Program-made: the position numbers and the translations under genes
The notes under the pieces: generated by a model
The model's input: the letters and a program-made list of their open reading frames with translations, nothing else
Told to the model about the DNA's origin: nothing
Database searches by the model: none
Assembly: GCA_023391285.1 (NCBI GenBank)
Contig: JAEWBF010000123.1
Location: forward strand, 78,176-142,175
Direction: 5' to 3'
DNA: 64,000 nt
Origin: Verrucomicrobiota bacterium
GTDB taxonomy: Bacteria; Verrucomicrobiota; Verrucomicrobiia; Opitutales; Opitutaceae
Shown: piece after piece, positions 17,203 to 24,957 of the stretch
Layout of the letters: every line of letters starts with the position of its first letter
Numbering within the stretch: the stretch's first letter is position 1

Positions 17203-18156
17203 ATGGCGCGTCTCCTCGCCCAACTCACCAATGCCTTCCCCGCTTGGGTCGTGCTGCTTTCCGGCATCGCTCTTTTCGCACCCCAAGGGTTCACGTGGTT
17301 CTCCGGGCCGTGGATCGTCTGGGGGCTCGCCGTCATCATGCTCGGCATGGGCCTCACCCTCACGATCGAGGATTTTCGCGCGGTGCTCCGCATGCGCCGC
17401 GCCGTCGCGCTCGGGTTCATCGCCCAATTCACCATCATGCCGTTTCTCGGCTGGTCGCTGGGCAAGCTCTTCGCTCTCGAACCCGCCTTTGCCGTCGGAC
17501 TTATTCTGGTGGCCTGCTGCCCCGGCGGAACGGCCTCCAACGTCGTCACCTACCTTGCTCGCGCAAATGTCTGCCTCTCCGTCGTGATGACCATGTGCTC
17601 CACTTTCGGTGCCGTTGCACTCACGCCACTCCTCACCTCCTGGCTCGCCGGAACACTCGTGCCCGTCGACGGCTGGGGCCTGTTTCGCAGCACCGTCCAG
17701 GTCGTCGTGCTTCCCGTGCTCATTGGCGTTTGGCTCAATCGTGTCGCTCCGAGCGCAGTTCGGCGCACGCAGCTCGTCCTTCCGCTCGTTTCGGTCATCA
17801 CCATCGCTCTGATTTGCGCCAGCATCATCGGCGGCAGTGCACCTGCCATCAAAGCCGCCGCCCCGCGACTTCTCGGCGCCGTCGCCGGCCTGCACATCGG
17901 CGGCTTCGCGCTCGGCTATCTCGCCGCCCGCCTCACGCGTTGGGATGTCACCGTCGCCCGCACCATCTCGATCGAGGTCGGCATGCAAAACTCCGGCCTC
18001 GGCGTCGTTCTCGCCCGCAACCATTTCGCCGATCCGCTTACCGCCGCGCCTTGCGCCATTTCGAGCGTTTTCCACTCCGTCATCGGCAGCGCGCTGGCCG
18101 GCTACTGGCGGCTGCGCGGCCGCCCGTCAAACGCCTCGCAGAATTCGCCCATCTGA
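17203..18156 (+). CDS. Bile acid:sodium symporter (BASS) family transporter
   Basis: 317 residues from ATG 17203; the upstream in-frame extension to 17011 overlaps the divergent gene and has no family match. About nine to ten hydrophobic helices. Family signature segments: VIMLGMGLTLTIEDFRAVLR, the crossover GLILVACCPGGTASNVVTYLARANVCLSVVMT, and ISIEVGMQNSGLGVVLARNHF. BASS proteins move bile-acid-like or small organic anions with sodium across the inner membrane; bacterial members can carry pantoate, pyruvate or unknown anions, so the substrate is open. It ends 18 bases from the convergent hybrid kinase gene. Confidence 0.9.
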   Translation: MARLLAQLTNAFPAWVVLLSGIALFAPQGFTWFSGPWIVWGLAVIMLGMGLTLTIEDFRAVLRMRRAVALGFIAQFTIMPFLGWSLGKLFALEPAFAVGLILVACCPGGTASNVVTYLARANVCLSVVMTMCSTFGAVALTPLLTSWLAGTLVPVDGWGLFRSTVQVVVLPVLIGVWLNRVAPSAVRRTQLVLPLVSVITIALICASIIGGSAPAIKAAAPRLLGAVAGLHIGGFALGYLAARLTRWDVTVARTISIEVGMQNSGLGVVLARNHFADPLTAAPCAISSVFHSVIGSALAGYWRLRGRPSNASQNSPI

Positions 18157-18174
18157 ATTCTCAACTCGATTCGC

Positions 18175-19932
18175 TTACGTCTTGAAGCTCTTCGTCGCGC
18201 ACCGCTGCAACTCGTCCACGGTGAAAGGCTTCTTCAACAACATCACGTCCGAGTGACCTTCCAGTTTGCGCGCCATGTCGCCTTGGTCGTGGCCGCTCAT
18301 TAACACCACCGGAAGGTTCGGCTGAATTTCTCGCAACTTCACCAACGTCGTCAGTCCATCCATCTTCGGCATGGTCATGTCCAGCAGCACGCCGGCCAAG
18401 CCATTCGGCTCTCGTCCGATGAGCTCGACCGCCTCCGTGCCATCGGATGCCACGACCGCGTCGAAGCCTTGCCGCGAGATCGCCGCCGCCGCCACGAGCC
18501 GCACCGCTTCTTCGTCATCCACCACCAACACCCGACCTTTCCCTTTCGGGGCCGCCGGCGCGGGCGACTCGACCAGAATTGCGCTCGGCGCCGCGGCCAC
18601 AGGGAAATAAACGCGAAACGTCGTCCCACGCCCGTGCTCCGTGTCGACGTGCATCGCGCCTCCATGCCCCCGCACAATGCCCAACACCGCGCAAAGCCCC
18701 AAACCGCGCCCCGTGAACTTCGTCGTGAAAAACGGCTCGAAAATCCGGCTCAAGGTGTCCGGCGTCATCCCCGATCCTGTGTCCGCCACCTGCACCGTCA
18801 CGAAATCGCCCGCCTTCGCCTCGCCCCGAAATGCCGTCTTCTCCAACGCCGCCTCGTCGAGCGCCGTCGTTCCCGTCGAAAGCCGGATCTTGCGCGTCCC
18901 ACCGTTCAACGCTTCCGCCGCGTTCAACACCAGGTTCATGAACACCTGACGCAGCCGCGCCGCGTCGCCGGCGATCGCCGGCAATGTCGGCGCTAGTTCC
19001 AATGCGAGCTCCGCATCTTTCGGCACCGACGCGTGCAACAGCTGCAGCGTTTCCCGCAGCAATACGTTCAAATCCAACGCCGCCGCGCTCACCTGCCCTT
19101 TTCCCGCATACACGAGAAGCTGCTGACAAAGTCCCGCGGCGCGTAACGAGTTCTCCTCGATCCGCCTCAAATGCTGGCTCACGTCCGTGCCTTGCGGCAC
19201 ATCCATCCCAGCCAGCGAAGCGCTCGCGAGGATTCCCGTGAGGATATTGTTAAAATCGTGCGCCACGCCTCCCGCGAGCATCCCTAACCCTTCGAGTCGC
19301 TGCGTCTCCTCGAGCTTTCGCTCGATCATCCGACGCTCTTCCTCGAACCGCTCCCGCTCCGCCGATTCGTGCTTCAACTTCTCCAACGCCGCCTTCAACT
19401 CCGCCGTTCGCGTCGCCACCCCCGCCTCCAGCGACTCCACTTGCGCCCGCGTCTGCTGCCGCAGCATCCACTTCTCCGTCAACGCATGCGCCAGCTGCAG
19501 CACCTCGATGTTGTCGAACGGTTTCTTCAATATCACCCACCGGTCCGGCCGCCCCAACTTCCGCGCCATGTCCGACCACGAGTAGTCGGAATAAGCGCTG
19601 CAAATCACGATCTCCAGATCGTCGTCGATCGCCCACAACCGCTGCGCGGTCTCAATTCCGTCAATACCCGGCGGCATCCGCACATCCACAAATGCCACCG
19701 CAAACGACGAGCCGCCGCGCTTTTCCGCCTCCAACTTATCCACGGCCTCCATGCCCTGCGCCGCATACGTCAGCCGGAAGGTCGCAGCCGGAGCCGTCGC
19801 CACATTCCCGAAGAGCGCCTCTTCCATCGCCGCCAGCCGCGGATCCGGCGCCGCCGAGACGAGAATCTTCTGAAACGCTTCGAACACCGACTGGTTGTCG
19901 TCGACGATCAAAATATTCCCGCGCGTGTTCAT
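18175..19932 (-). CDS. Hybrid sensor histidine kinase, REC-HisKA-HATPase-REC
   Basis: 585 residues from ATG 19932 (MNTRGNILIVDDN); ATG 19968 is an alternative start. No membrane segment: a cytosolic kinase driven by a receiver. Order: receiver 1 (residues about 6-150, phospho-Asp D83 in AFVDVRMPPG, with an insertion that separates the VDD and D83 parts more than usual), a coiled-coil linker (about 160-205), HisKA with the phospho-His in GGVAHDFNNILTG, an HATPase domain (FMNLVLNAAEAL, DTGSGM, GRGLGLCAVLGIV), and receiver 2 at the C-terminus (LLDMTMPKMDG). The HDFNN box marks the NtrB-like class. No dedicated response regulator lies next to it, so the partner is unknown. Confidence 0.93.
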   Translation of the reverse strand: MNTRGNILIVDDNQSVFEAFQKILVSAAPDPRLAAMEEALFGNVATAPAATFRLTYAAQGMEAVDKLEAEKRGGSSFAVAFVDVRMPPGIDGIETAQRLWAIDDDLEIVICSAYSDYSWSDMARKLGRPDRWVILKKPFDNIEVLQLAHALTEKWMLRQQTRAQVESLEAGVATRTAELKAALEKLKHESAERERFEEERRMIERKLEETQRLEGLGMLAGGVAHDFNNILTGILASASLAGMDVPQGTDVSQHLRRIEENSLRAAGLCQQLLVYAGKGQVSAAALDLNVLLRETLQLLHASVPKDAELALELAPTLPAIAGDAARLRQVFMNLVLNAAEALNGGTRKIRLSTGTTALDEAALEKTAFRGEAKAGDFVTVQVADTGSGMTPDTLSRIFEPFFTTKFTGRGLGLCAVLGIVRGHGGAMHVDTEHGRGTTFRVYFPVAAAPSAILVESPAPAAPKGKGRVLVVDDEEAVRLVAAAAISRQGFDAVVASDGTEAVELIGREPNGLAGVLLDMTMPKMDGLTTLVKLREIQPNLPVVLMSGHDQGDMARKLEGHSDVMLLKKPFTVDELQRCATKSFKT

Positions 19933-20326
19933 GCTGCTTGAGGTCTGAAATCGAGAATTAACGGCCATGGCTGCTTTCGCAAAATTCGGACACACGCCAC
20001 CGCCCGGCCGCGGGTGACAACCCGACCGGTTCGAAACCATTTCGCTGATTTGTCGAGAAGAAGCACGTCATCCAACTCATCGGCACAAACACACTCTTCT
20101 TGGGCCGCACGGAGAAAATCTCCGCGACGACCCGGATTCCTGACAGGGCAATGCACATCTGTTGTGCGGTTGGAACACGTTTGCCAGCTTCCGGCAAACG
20201 CCTTTCCCACCCACGGCAAAATCCGATCTGCAGTCCCCAAGATCCGACCCGCGGTTCGCCAAAATCTGCGCAACATTACACAAAATTAGCGAAGACGACC
20301 GACCTCACGACAGGTAGCGTCCCGCC
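19933..20326. other. Divergent intergenic region between hybrid kinase and adk
   Basis: About 390 bases without a convincing gene. Small ORFs on both strands overlap each other and have no recognisable product. It should contain both promoters, but I see no consensus pair. The only clear structure is the hairpin at 20178-20200. Confidence 0.55.
20178..20200 (+). promoter_or_regulatory. Hairpin upstream of adk
   Basis: Perfect 8-bp stem CGTTTGCC / GGCAAACG with loop AGCTTCC, about 127 bases before the adk start codon. There is no T tract, so a leader structure or operator is more likely than a terminator. Confidence 0.4.
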
Positions 20327-21091
20327 ATGACCCCAACACGCGATCGCAACGCGTGGATTTTCGGCGGAAACACCCCTTGCCGCCAGCCGCCTGCCGCCGT
20401 GCAGCACGCCTGGCGCTTGGTGCTGATCGGCCCGCCCGGCGTCGGCAAAGGCACGCAAGCCGCACTGCTCGAATCCGCGCTCGGCGCGTGCACGCTTTCC
20501 ACCGGTGACTTGTTCCGGGCCGCCAGCGCCGGTCTCCTCAGCGGCAGCGCCTCCGCCAGCGAGGCTCAGTCGTGCCTGCATCGCGGCGAGCTCGTCAGCG
20601 ATGACGCCGTCCTTTCTCTCCTTCGCCAGCGCCGGCATTGTCTGCGCTGCGCCGGCGGTTTCATCCTCGACGGCTTCCCGCGCACCGTCGCCCAAGCGGA
20701 CGCGTTCGACCACCTCCTCGCCACCGATCATCTTCAGCTCGATGCCGTCGTGAGTTACGCATTGCCGGCCGCCTTCGCGCTGGAACGTCTCGCTGGTCGC
20801 CGTTGCTGCCCGCAGTGCCGTATCACTTATCATGTTACATTTCACCGCCCGCTCGTCGAAGGCCTCTGCGATCGCTGCCGCGGCCCCCTGGTGCAACGGC
20901 GCGATGATCGACCCGCCGCGATCCATGCTCGCTTGAAAGCCTTCGAAACCGCCACCCTTCCCGTGCTCGATTTTTATCGTGCTCGCAGCTTGCTCGTCTC
21001 CGTCCATGCCAGCGGCGATCCCGTCGAAATCCTGGCGCGAACCTTGGACGCGCTGGTCGCCCTCCGCGGAATCGACGCCGCCTGCCATTGA
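20327..21091 (+). CDS. adk: Adenylate kinase with zinc-type lid
   Basis: 254 residues. Adenylate kinase catalyses ATP + AMP to 2 ADP in the cytosol. Motifs: P-loop GPPGVGKGTQ (about residues 36-45), AMP-binding STGDLFRAA, the strongly conserved FILDGFPRT, a lid with two CxxC pairs (CPQC and CDRC) that would hold a structural zinc, then QRRDDRPAAIHARLKAFETATLPVLDFY. About 30 residues before the core (to HAWRLVLIG) are an N-terminal extension with no ATG nearer the core. The LFRAA and AGGFILDGFPRT region deviates slightly from the usual LLR and G(F)LLDGFPR forms. A second standard adk elsewhere in the genome is possible, making this a paralogue. Convergent with the next gene. Confidence 0.88.
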   Translation: MTPTRDRNAWIFGGNTPCRQPPAAVQHAWRLVLIGPPGVGKGTQAALLESALGACTLSTGDLFRAASAGLLSGSASASEAQSCLHRGELVSDDAVLSLLRQRRHCLRCAGGFILDGFPRTVAQADAFDHLLATDHLQLDAVVSYALPAAFALERLAGRRCCPQCRITYHVTFHRPLVEGLCDRCRGPLVQRRDDRPAAIHARLKAFETATLPVLDFYRARSLLVSVHASGDPVEILARTLDALVALRGIDAACH

Positions 21092-21104
21092 CGGCGCCCG
21101 TCTC

Positions 21105-21860
21105 CTACTCCGCTCCCACCGCAGCCACCCGCACTCGCGGAGCTCTCTCGCGTTCATTCACCGCAGCTCGAGCGGCGAACCTCAGCACCGCGACGAACAC
21201 GAGACTGGCTCCTAGCATCTCCATGAATTCCTCCGCCGCCACTTGCGCAATTTGCCAGCGCTCAGGCCCATCCAACCCGACCCACTCGTAGCCGATTGCC
21301 TCGACTCCAAACGCACCGCCGACCAACACGCCCATCCCCGCCGTCATCGCCATCGCGTCTCTCCGGTGTTGTCGGAAAAAACGCGCCACCCGTCGCCACA
21401 TCAACGCCAGCATCCCGAGCCCCGCAGTGCCATACGCGAATATCCAGAACCCGCGACCGCTCGGAAAACGCGGCCACCAGTCCACCCGTTTCAATACACG
21501 GTTCACCTGCTCGTGAATCCCGGCCGCTTCGTCAACCGACAGCAAACCGAAACCGCCGCCGCACACCACGAGAAATCCGCTCCATCCTCCGCGTTCGTGC
21601 AACGGATTTATCGCCGCCAAACCAAACGCGACGGCGATCGCGAAGAGCTGCACGGACGAAAACCACGCCGGGATGTTGCCTTCTCCATCCAAATCGAAAA
21701 GCCGCGTCAATTCGGCCGAGTTCACCCACGTGCGCGTCAGCAAATACGCGGCCACCAGAGCTAGTTCTATGGCGAGTAGCACGAGCAACAGCTTGGCCAC
21801 CCCACGCGTTCCCACCACCAACCGCTCTTCGTTCCCGTTCGCCCGCATTCGTTTGCCCAT
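21105..21860 (-). CDS. Conserved multi-pass membrane protein of unknown function
   Basis: 251 residues from ATG 21860 (MGKRMRANGNEE); a TTG start at 21926 would add 22 residues and looks less likely. Five to six hydrophobic helices are visible, e.g. VAKLLLVLLAIELALVAAYLL, VQLFAIAVAFGLAAI and IFAYGTAGLGMLALMW. Soluble loops hold FDLDGEGNIPAWFSS and LLSVDEAAGIHEQVN, which look like conserved signatures with acidic residues. Inner-membrane location is inferred. I do not recognise a named function. It shares its direction with the DoxX gene upstream (72 bases apart), so they may be co-transcribed. Confidence 0.75.
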   Translation of the reverse strand: MGKRMRANGNEERLVVGTRGVAKLLLVLLAIELALVAAYLLTRTWVNSAELTRLFDLDGEGNIPAWFSSVQLFAIAVAFGLAAINPLHERGGWSGFLVVCGGGFGLLSVDEAAGIHEQVNRVLKRVDWWPRFPSGRGFWIFAYGTAGLGMLALMWRRVARFFRQHRRDAMAMTAGMGVLVGGAFGVEAIGYEWVGLDGPERWQIAQVAAEEFMEMLGASLVFVAVLRFAARAAVNERERAPRVRVAAVGAE

Positions 21861-21998
21861 AAAAGCCCGCCATCGACCCGCCTTTCGCGCCAACGTTCGA
21901 CCCGGCTCTTCTTTGAAGACCTCCAACTCTCCTCATTAGCCGGTCAGGGTTCCCCCCCACCAGGTCCGCGCACCCTGAGCCTTTTCGCCGACGGCACC

Positions 21999-22427
21999 TC
22001 AAGCACCGCCGGTTTTGCCGTCCACCGAAAGCCTGCCAGGTCCCGCGAGAAAGATAGCCAGAAACCCCGCGAGATAAATGAACGCCATCTCGCCATTCCC
22101 CGGCCCCGTGAGCCTCGTCCCATGAACCGTCGCGAACGCCACCACGAGCAGAATGATCAACACCAGCGCCGCAAACCGCGTCGCGAGTCCCAATACCAGC
22201 AGCGCCGCACACACCACCTCCGCGAAAACCGCCATTCCCATACTCAGCGAAGATCCCACGCCCAAGGGATCCGGAAAACTCGACGCTCCTCCGCGAAACC
22301 CGGTGAGTTTACCCCATCCGTGCAGCACCAGCATCGAGAGACCGAGCCAAACCCTCAACACGAGCAAAGCGAAGTCCGGACTCCGCGGGATGAAGTTGAA
22401 TTGTAGGAAACGCAGCAGGCTTTTCAT
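21999..22427 (-). CDS. DoxX-family membrane protein
   Basis: 142 residues with four hydrophobic helices. The first family block is LLVLRVWLGLSMLVLHGWGKLTGF, followed by AVFAEVVCAALLVLGLATRFAALVL and a last helix MAFIYLAGFLAIFLAGPG. DoxX proteins are small inner-membrane proteins linked in some bacteria to quinone or thiol redox and oxidative stress. No partner thioredoxin or SseA-like gene lies beside it, so the role here is open. Confidence 0.9.
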   Translation of the reverse strand: MKSLLRFLQFNFIPRSPDFALLVLRVWLGLSMLVLHGWGKLTGFRGGASSFPDPLGVGSSLSMGMAVFAEVVCAALLVLGLATRFAALVLIILLVVAFATVHGTRLTGPGNGEMAFIYLAGFLAIFLAGPGRLSVDGKTGGA

Positions 22428-22527
22428 AAGAGAGCGACCGGCGCCAACGTGCGTCAGTCCCGCTCTCCGTCAAATCCCACCGCACACCAATGTAGGCAAG
22501 GTCTCCCACTCCGCCGCCCGCCGCTCC

Positions 22528-23349
22528 TCACGATGCCGCCGGATATCTCGACAACGGCTCCGGCGCCGGCAGCCGATGCGAGAGCGCAATCAGCACTCCA
22601 TTCGGATCGCGCACCACAAACATCCGATCGCCCCACGGCTTGTCCTCCGGCGTCGCCACGATCTCGAGTCCCGCCGACTGCAACCGCGCAAACTCCGCGT
22701 CCGCATCCGGCACCTCGACGTTCAACCAAAACCCACGGCCATCCGTCGCATTGATCAATTCCGGAGCAGGACCATCCAGCTCATGTTGCAGCACCGCAAT
22801 CTGCGCTCCGCTCGGATGCGCCAACTGCACATACACGCCGCATTCCGTCACCGTGCGAAAACCCAAATGCACACAGTAAAAATTCCACGTCTCCACAAAA
22901 CGCCCCGACACAATCCCCGGATAAAACGCCGCGCGTTCCTCCAGCGAAGCCTCCACTCTCCCGCCGCCAAATCTTTCCTTCAACCGCCGGAAATCCGCCA
23001 GCCAGCTCGCCTGCGCCCGCTCGAACCATTCGTCCGGCTCGTCCGGCGCCTGCACCAGCGTCATCGTCACCATCGCGCCATGCGGCCGCGAAATCACCCG
23101 CAAGGGGTGTAATGTCATCTCGTCCCGCTTCTCGCCGAGCAGCAAATCGATCACACCCGTCCGCTCGTCCGCGCACAGCGCCAGATGCCGGTCGCCCAGC
23201 GGGGTGCACGCACACCAACCGAACTCGTCCCGCTCCACCTCGCCCAACGCTTCGCTCGTCCATTGCGGCAGATTTTCGATGCGGGACAAAAACGCGAAGA
23301 CCGTGTCCCGGTTCGCGGCAACATTCAGCGTCAAAGTGCGACTTTTCAT
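22528..23349 (-). CDS. SRPBCC-VOC fusion protein
   Basis: 273 residues from ATG 23349 (MKSRTLTLNVAANRDTVFAFL); the frame is open to 23490 but the family start is here. Residues about 1-140 are an SRPBCC/START-like ligand-binding domain (FAFLSRIENLPQWTSEALGEVE). Residues about 150-273 are a glyoxalase/VOC domain (YPGIVSGRFVETWNFYCVHLGFRTV, FWLNVEVPDADAEFARLQSAGLEIV, FVVRDPNGVLIALSHR). It is in line with the VOC gene and WYL regulator upstream, all on the same strand. It probably binds or modifies a small hydrophobic compound, but which is unknown. Confidence 0.85.
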   Translation of the reverse strand: MKSRTLTLNVAANRDTVFAFLSRIENLPQWTSEALGEVERDEFGWCACTPLGDRHLALCADERTGVIDLLLGEKRDEMTLHPLRVISRPHGAMVTMTLVQAPDEPDEWFERAQASWLADFRRLKERFGGGRVEASLEERAAFYPGIVSGRFVETWNFYCVHLGFRTVTECGVYVQLAHPSGAQIAVLQHELDGPAPELINATDGRGFWLNVEVPDADAEFARLQSAGLEIVATPEDKPWGDRMFVVRDPNGVLIALSHRLPAPEPLSRYPAAS

Positions 23350-23486
23350 AGGTGTGTGGATCGACCGTCCAAACGCGGTGAGCTCACCACGCTCGAAACG
23401 GGAGCAGACTGTTGTGATGTGAAAAACGCCATACATTCCTCGTTCCCTTCCATTTCCCGGTTTTTCAGGACAAAACCTGGATCGGT

Positions 23487-23876
23487 TCAACGATTGCGCC
23501 GGTGAATCATCACGCTGTTCCCGTCAGGATCAGCCACCACCGCCATCGAGCAAACGCCGGTCGGCATCGGCTCAACCAAGAACCTCACTCCGCCCACACG
23601 CAGCGCCGCCACGGCATCGTCGAAATTTTCCACCTCCAGCGCCACGACCGGCCCGTCCGCCGACGGCTTCCACTGCTCGCTCGACATGTTGCTGATCGCG
23701 ATCGTCGTCCCGCCGACTTCGTATTCGATCCAATGCCGGCCGCCATGCTCGAAGGCCACCGCGACCTTCAACCCCAGCAGCCCTTCATAAAATTCCTTCG
23801 CGCGCTCGATCTGCGTCACCGGATAACCCGTGAACGCCACTTCGACAATCCGCACCGCCGGCCCGTTGGTATTCAT
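23487..23876 (-). CDS. VOC-family (glyoxalase/bleomycin-resistance-like) protein
   Basis: 129 residues, a complete single-chain VOC fold of two beta-alpha-beta-beta-beta modules: RIVEVAFTGYPVTQIERAKEFYEGLLGL and VVALEVENFDDAVAALRVGGVRF, closing with AVVADPDGNSVMIHRR. A metal site may be formed by E/H residues, as in lyases and dioxygenases of the family, but the ligands cannot be set from sequence alone. It starts 47 bases after the WYL regulator gene, which suggests joint control. Confidence 0.88.
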   Translation of the reverse strand: MNTNGPAVRIVEVAFTGYPVTQIERAKEFYEGLLGLKVAVAFEHGGRHWIEYEVGGTTIAISNMSSEQWKPSADGPVVALEVENFDDAVAALRVGGVRFLVEPMPTGVCSMAVVADPDGNSVMIHRRNR

Positions 23877-23923
23877 GTGGCGCGCACGTTAACCCGCCTC
23901 ACTGACATCCCTATGTCAGGAGA

Positions 23924-24871
23924 TTATTCCTGATGACGCCGCAGCGCGCGCTCCGCCTGCTCTCGCACCCGCCGCCGTAATTCCACCGGCTCGATCGCTT
24001 CCGCATCCTCGCCGAACGACAACACCCATCCTCCCAACCATTCGAGCGAATAACTGCGCAACACCACCTCGCACCCGCCGCGCACCGGCGTCTCGCTCAC
24101 GATGGCCGTGTGACTTTCCCGTCGCGCCCGTTCCATCGCCGCCGCCGCAAACCACACTTTCACCTCGATCGTTTCCTCCGGCGTCATCGCTTTCGCCATA
24201 TAATGTTCGAGCGAAAAATCCGGTCGCGGTTGAAACCGCTCCCCCAACACCTCCAGCCCTCGCACGCGCTCCAGCTTGAAATAGCGAAAATCCGTTCGCA
24301 GCCGACACCACGCCACCAGATACCACGCCCCGCCATGGAAGGTCACGCCCAGCGGCTCCACATCGCGTCGCGTGTCCTCCATCCTCGCCCGGCCGCGATA
24401 CGTCAGACGCAATACCCGGCGCGACACCACCGCCTGCTGGATCGGCAACAGCGTTCGCTGATCGATCCCCGACGGCAGTTTCGGCGCCCCGTAAATCGCG
24501 ACCGCCTTTCGCAACCGCTCCAAATCGTCCTGCCGGTCGCGCGGCAGCACCGAGCGAATCTTCAACAACGCCGACTCCATCGGCTCCACCATCGAAGCAT
24601 CCGCAAACCCCTTCACCAACTCGCCGCCAATAAAGAGCGCCATCGCCTCCTCCGTCGTGAACATCACCGGCGGCAGATGATAGCCTTTCACCAGGCTGTA
24701 ACCCACGCCCGCCTCGCCCACCACCGGCACGCCCGCCTCGCTCAAAGCCGACACATCCCGATAAATCGTGCGCACCGTCACCTCGAAATGCGCCGCCAGC
24801 TCATCCGCTTTCACCACGCGCCGGCCTTGCAAGAACATCACCATCGCGACGAGCCGGTCCGTTCGATTCAT
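23924..24871 (-). CDS. WYL-domain transcriptional regulator (YafY type)
   Basis: 315 residues from ATG 24871. Residues about 1-60 are a DeoR-like winged helix-turn-helix (MNRTDRLVAMVMFLQGRR, VTVRTIYRDVSALSEAGVPVVGE), then GYHLPPVMFTTEEAMAL. The WYL domain spans about 130-215 (LPIQQAVVSRRVLRLTYRGR, GVTFHGGAWYLVAWCRLRTDFRYFKLERV), followed by the C-terminal WCX extension. WYL regulators sense ligands, often nucleotides or small effectors, and usually regulate nearby genes. The VOC and SRPBCC-VOC genes just downstream are the obvious targets. Confidence 0.92.
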   Translation of the reverse strand: MNRTDRLVAMVMFLQGRRVVKADELAAHFEVTVRTIYRDVSALSEAGVPVVGEAGVGYSLVKGYHLPPVMFTTEEAMALFIGGELVKGFADASMVEPMESALLKIRSVLPRDRQDDLERLRKAVAIYGAPKLPSGIDQRTLLPIQQAVVSRRVLRLTYRGRARMEDTRRDVEPLGVTFHGGAWYLVAWCRLRTDFRYFKLERVRGLEVLGERFQPRPDFSLEHYMAKAMTPEETIEVKVWFAAAAMERARRESHTAIVSETPVRGGCEVVLRSYSLEWLGGWVLSFGEDAEAIEPVELRRRVREQAERALRRHQE

Positions 24872-24913
24872 GGAACGCCCCACCAACTCAAAAACCCGCC
24901 CCCACGCAACCCT

Positions 24914-24939
24914 GTAGGGCGGGGTCTCCCGACCCCGCC
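24914..24939 (+). repeat. GTAGG hairpin repeat between two minus-strand genes
   Basis: GTAG, then a perfect 9-bp stem GGCGGGGTC / GACCCCGCC with loop TCCC. The + strand orientation is kept although both neighbouring genes run on the - strand, which is informative for the family's strand bias. Confidence 0.8.
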
Positions 24940-24957
24940 GTCACGCCCCTCACGCGC

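Noticed and set aside
16672..18075. 467-residue ORF on the - strand opposite the BASS transporter
   Set aside because: Charged, low-complexity reading that overlaps two real genes.
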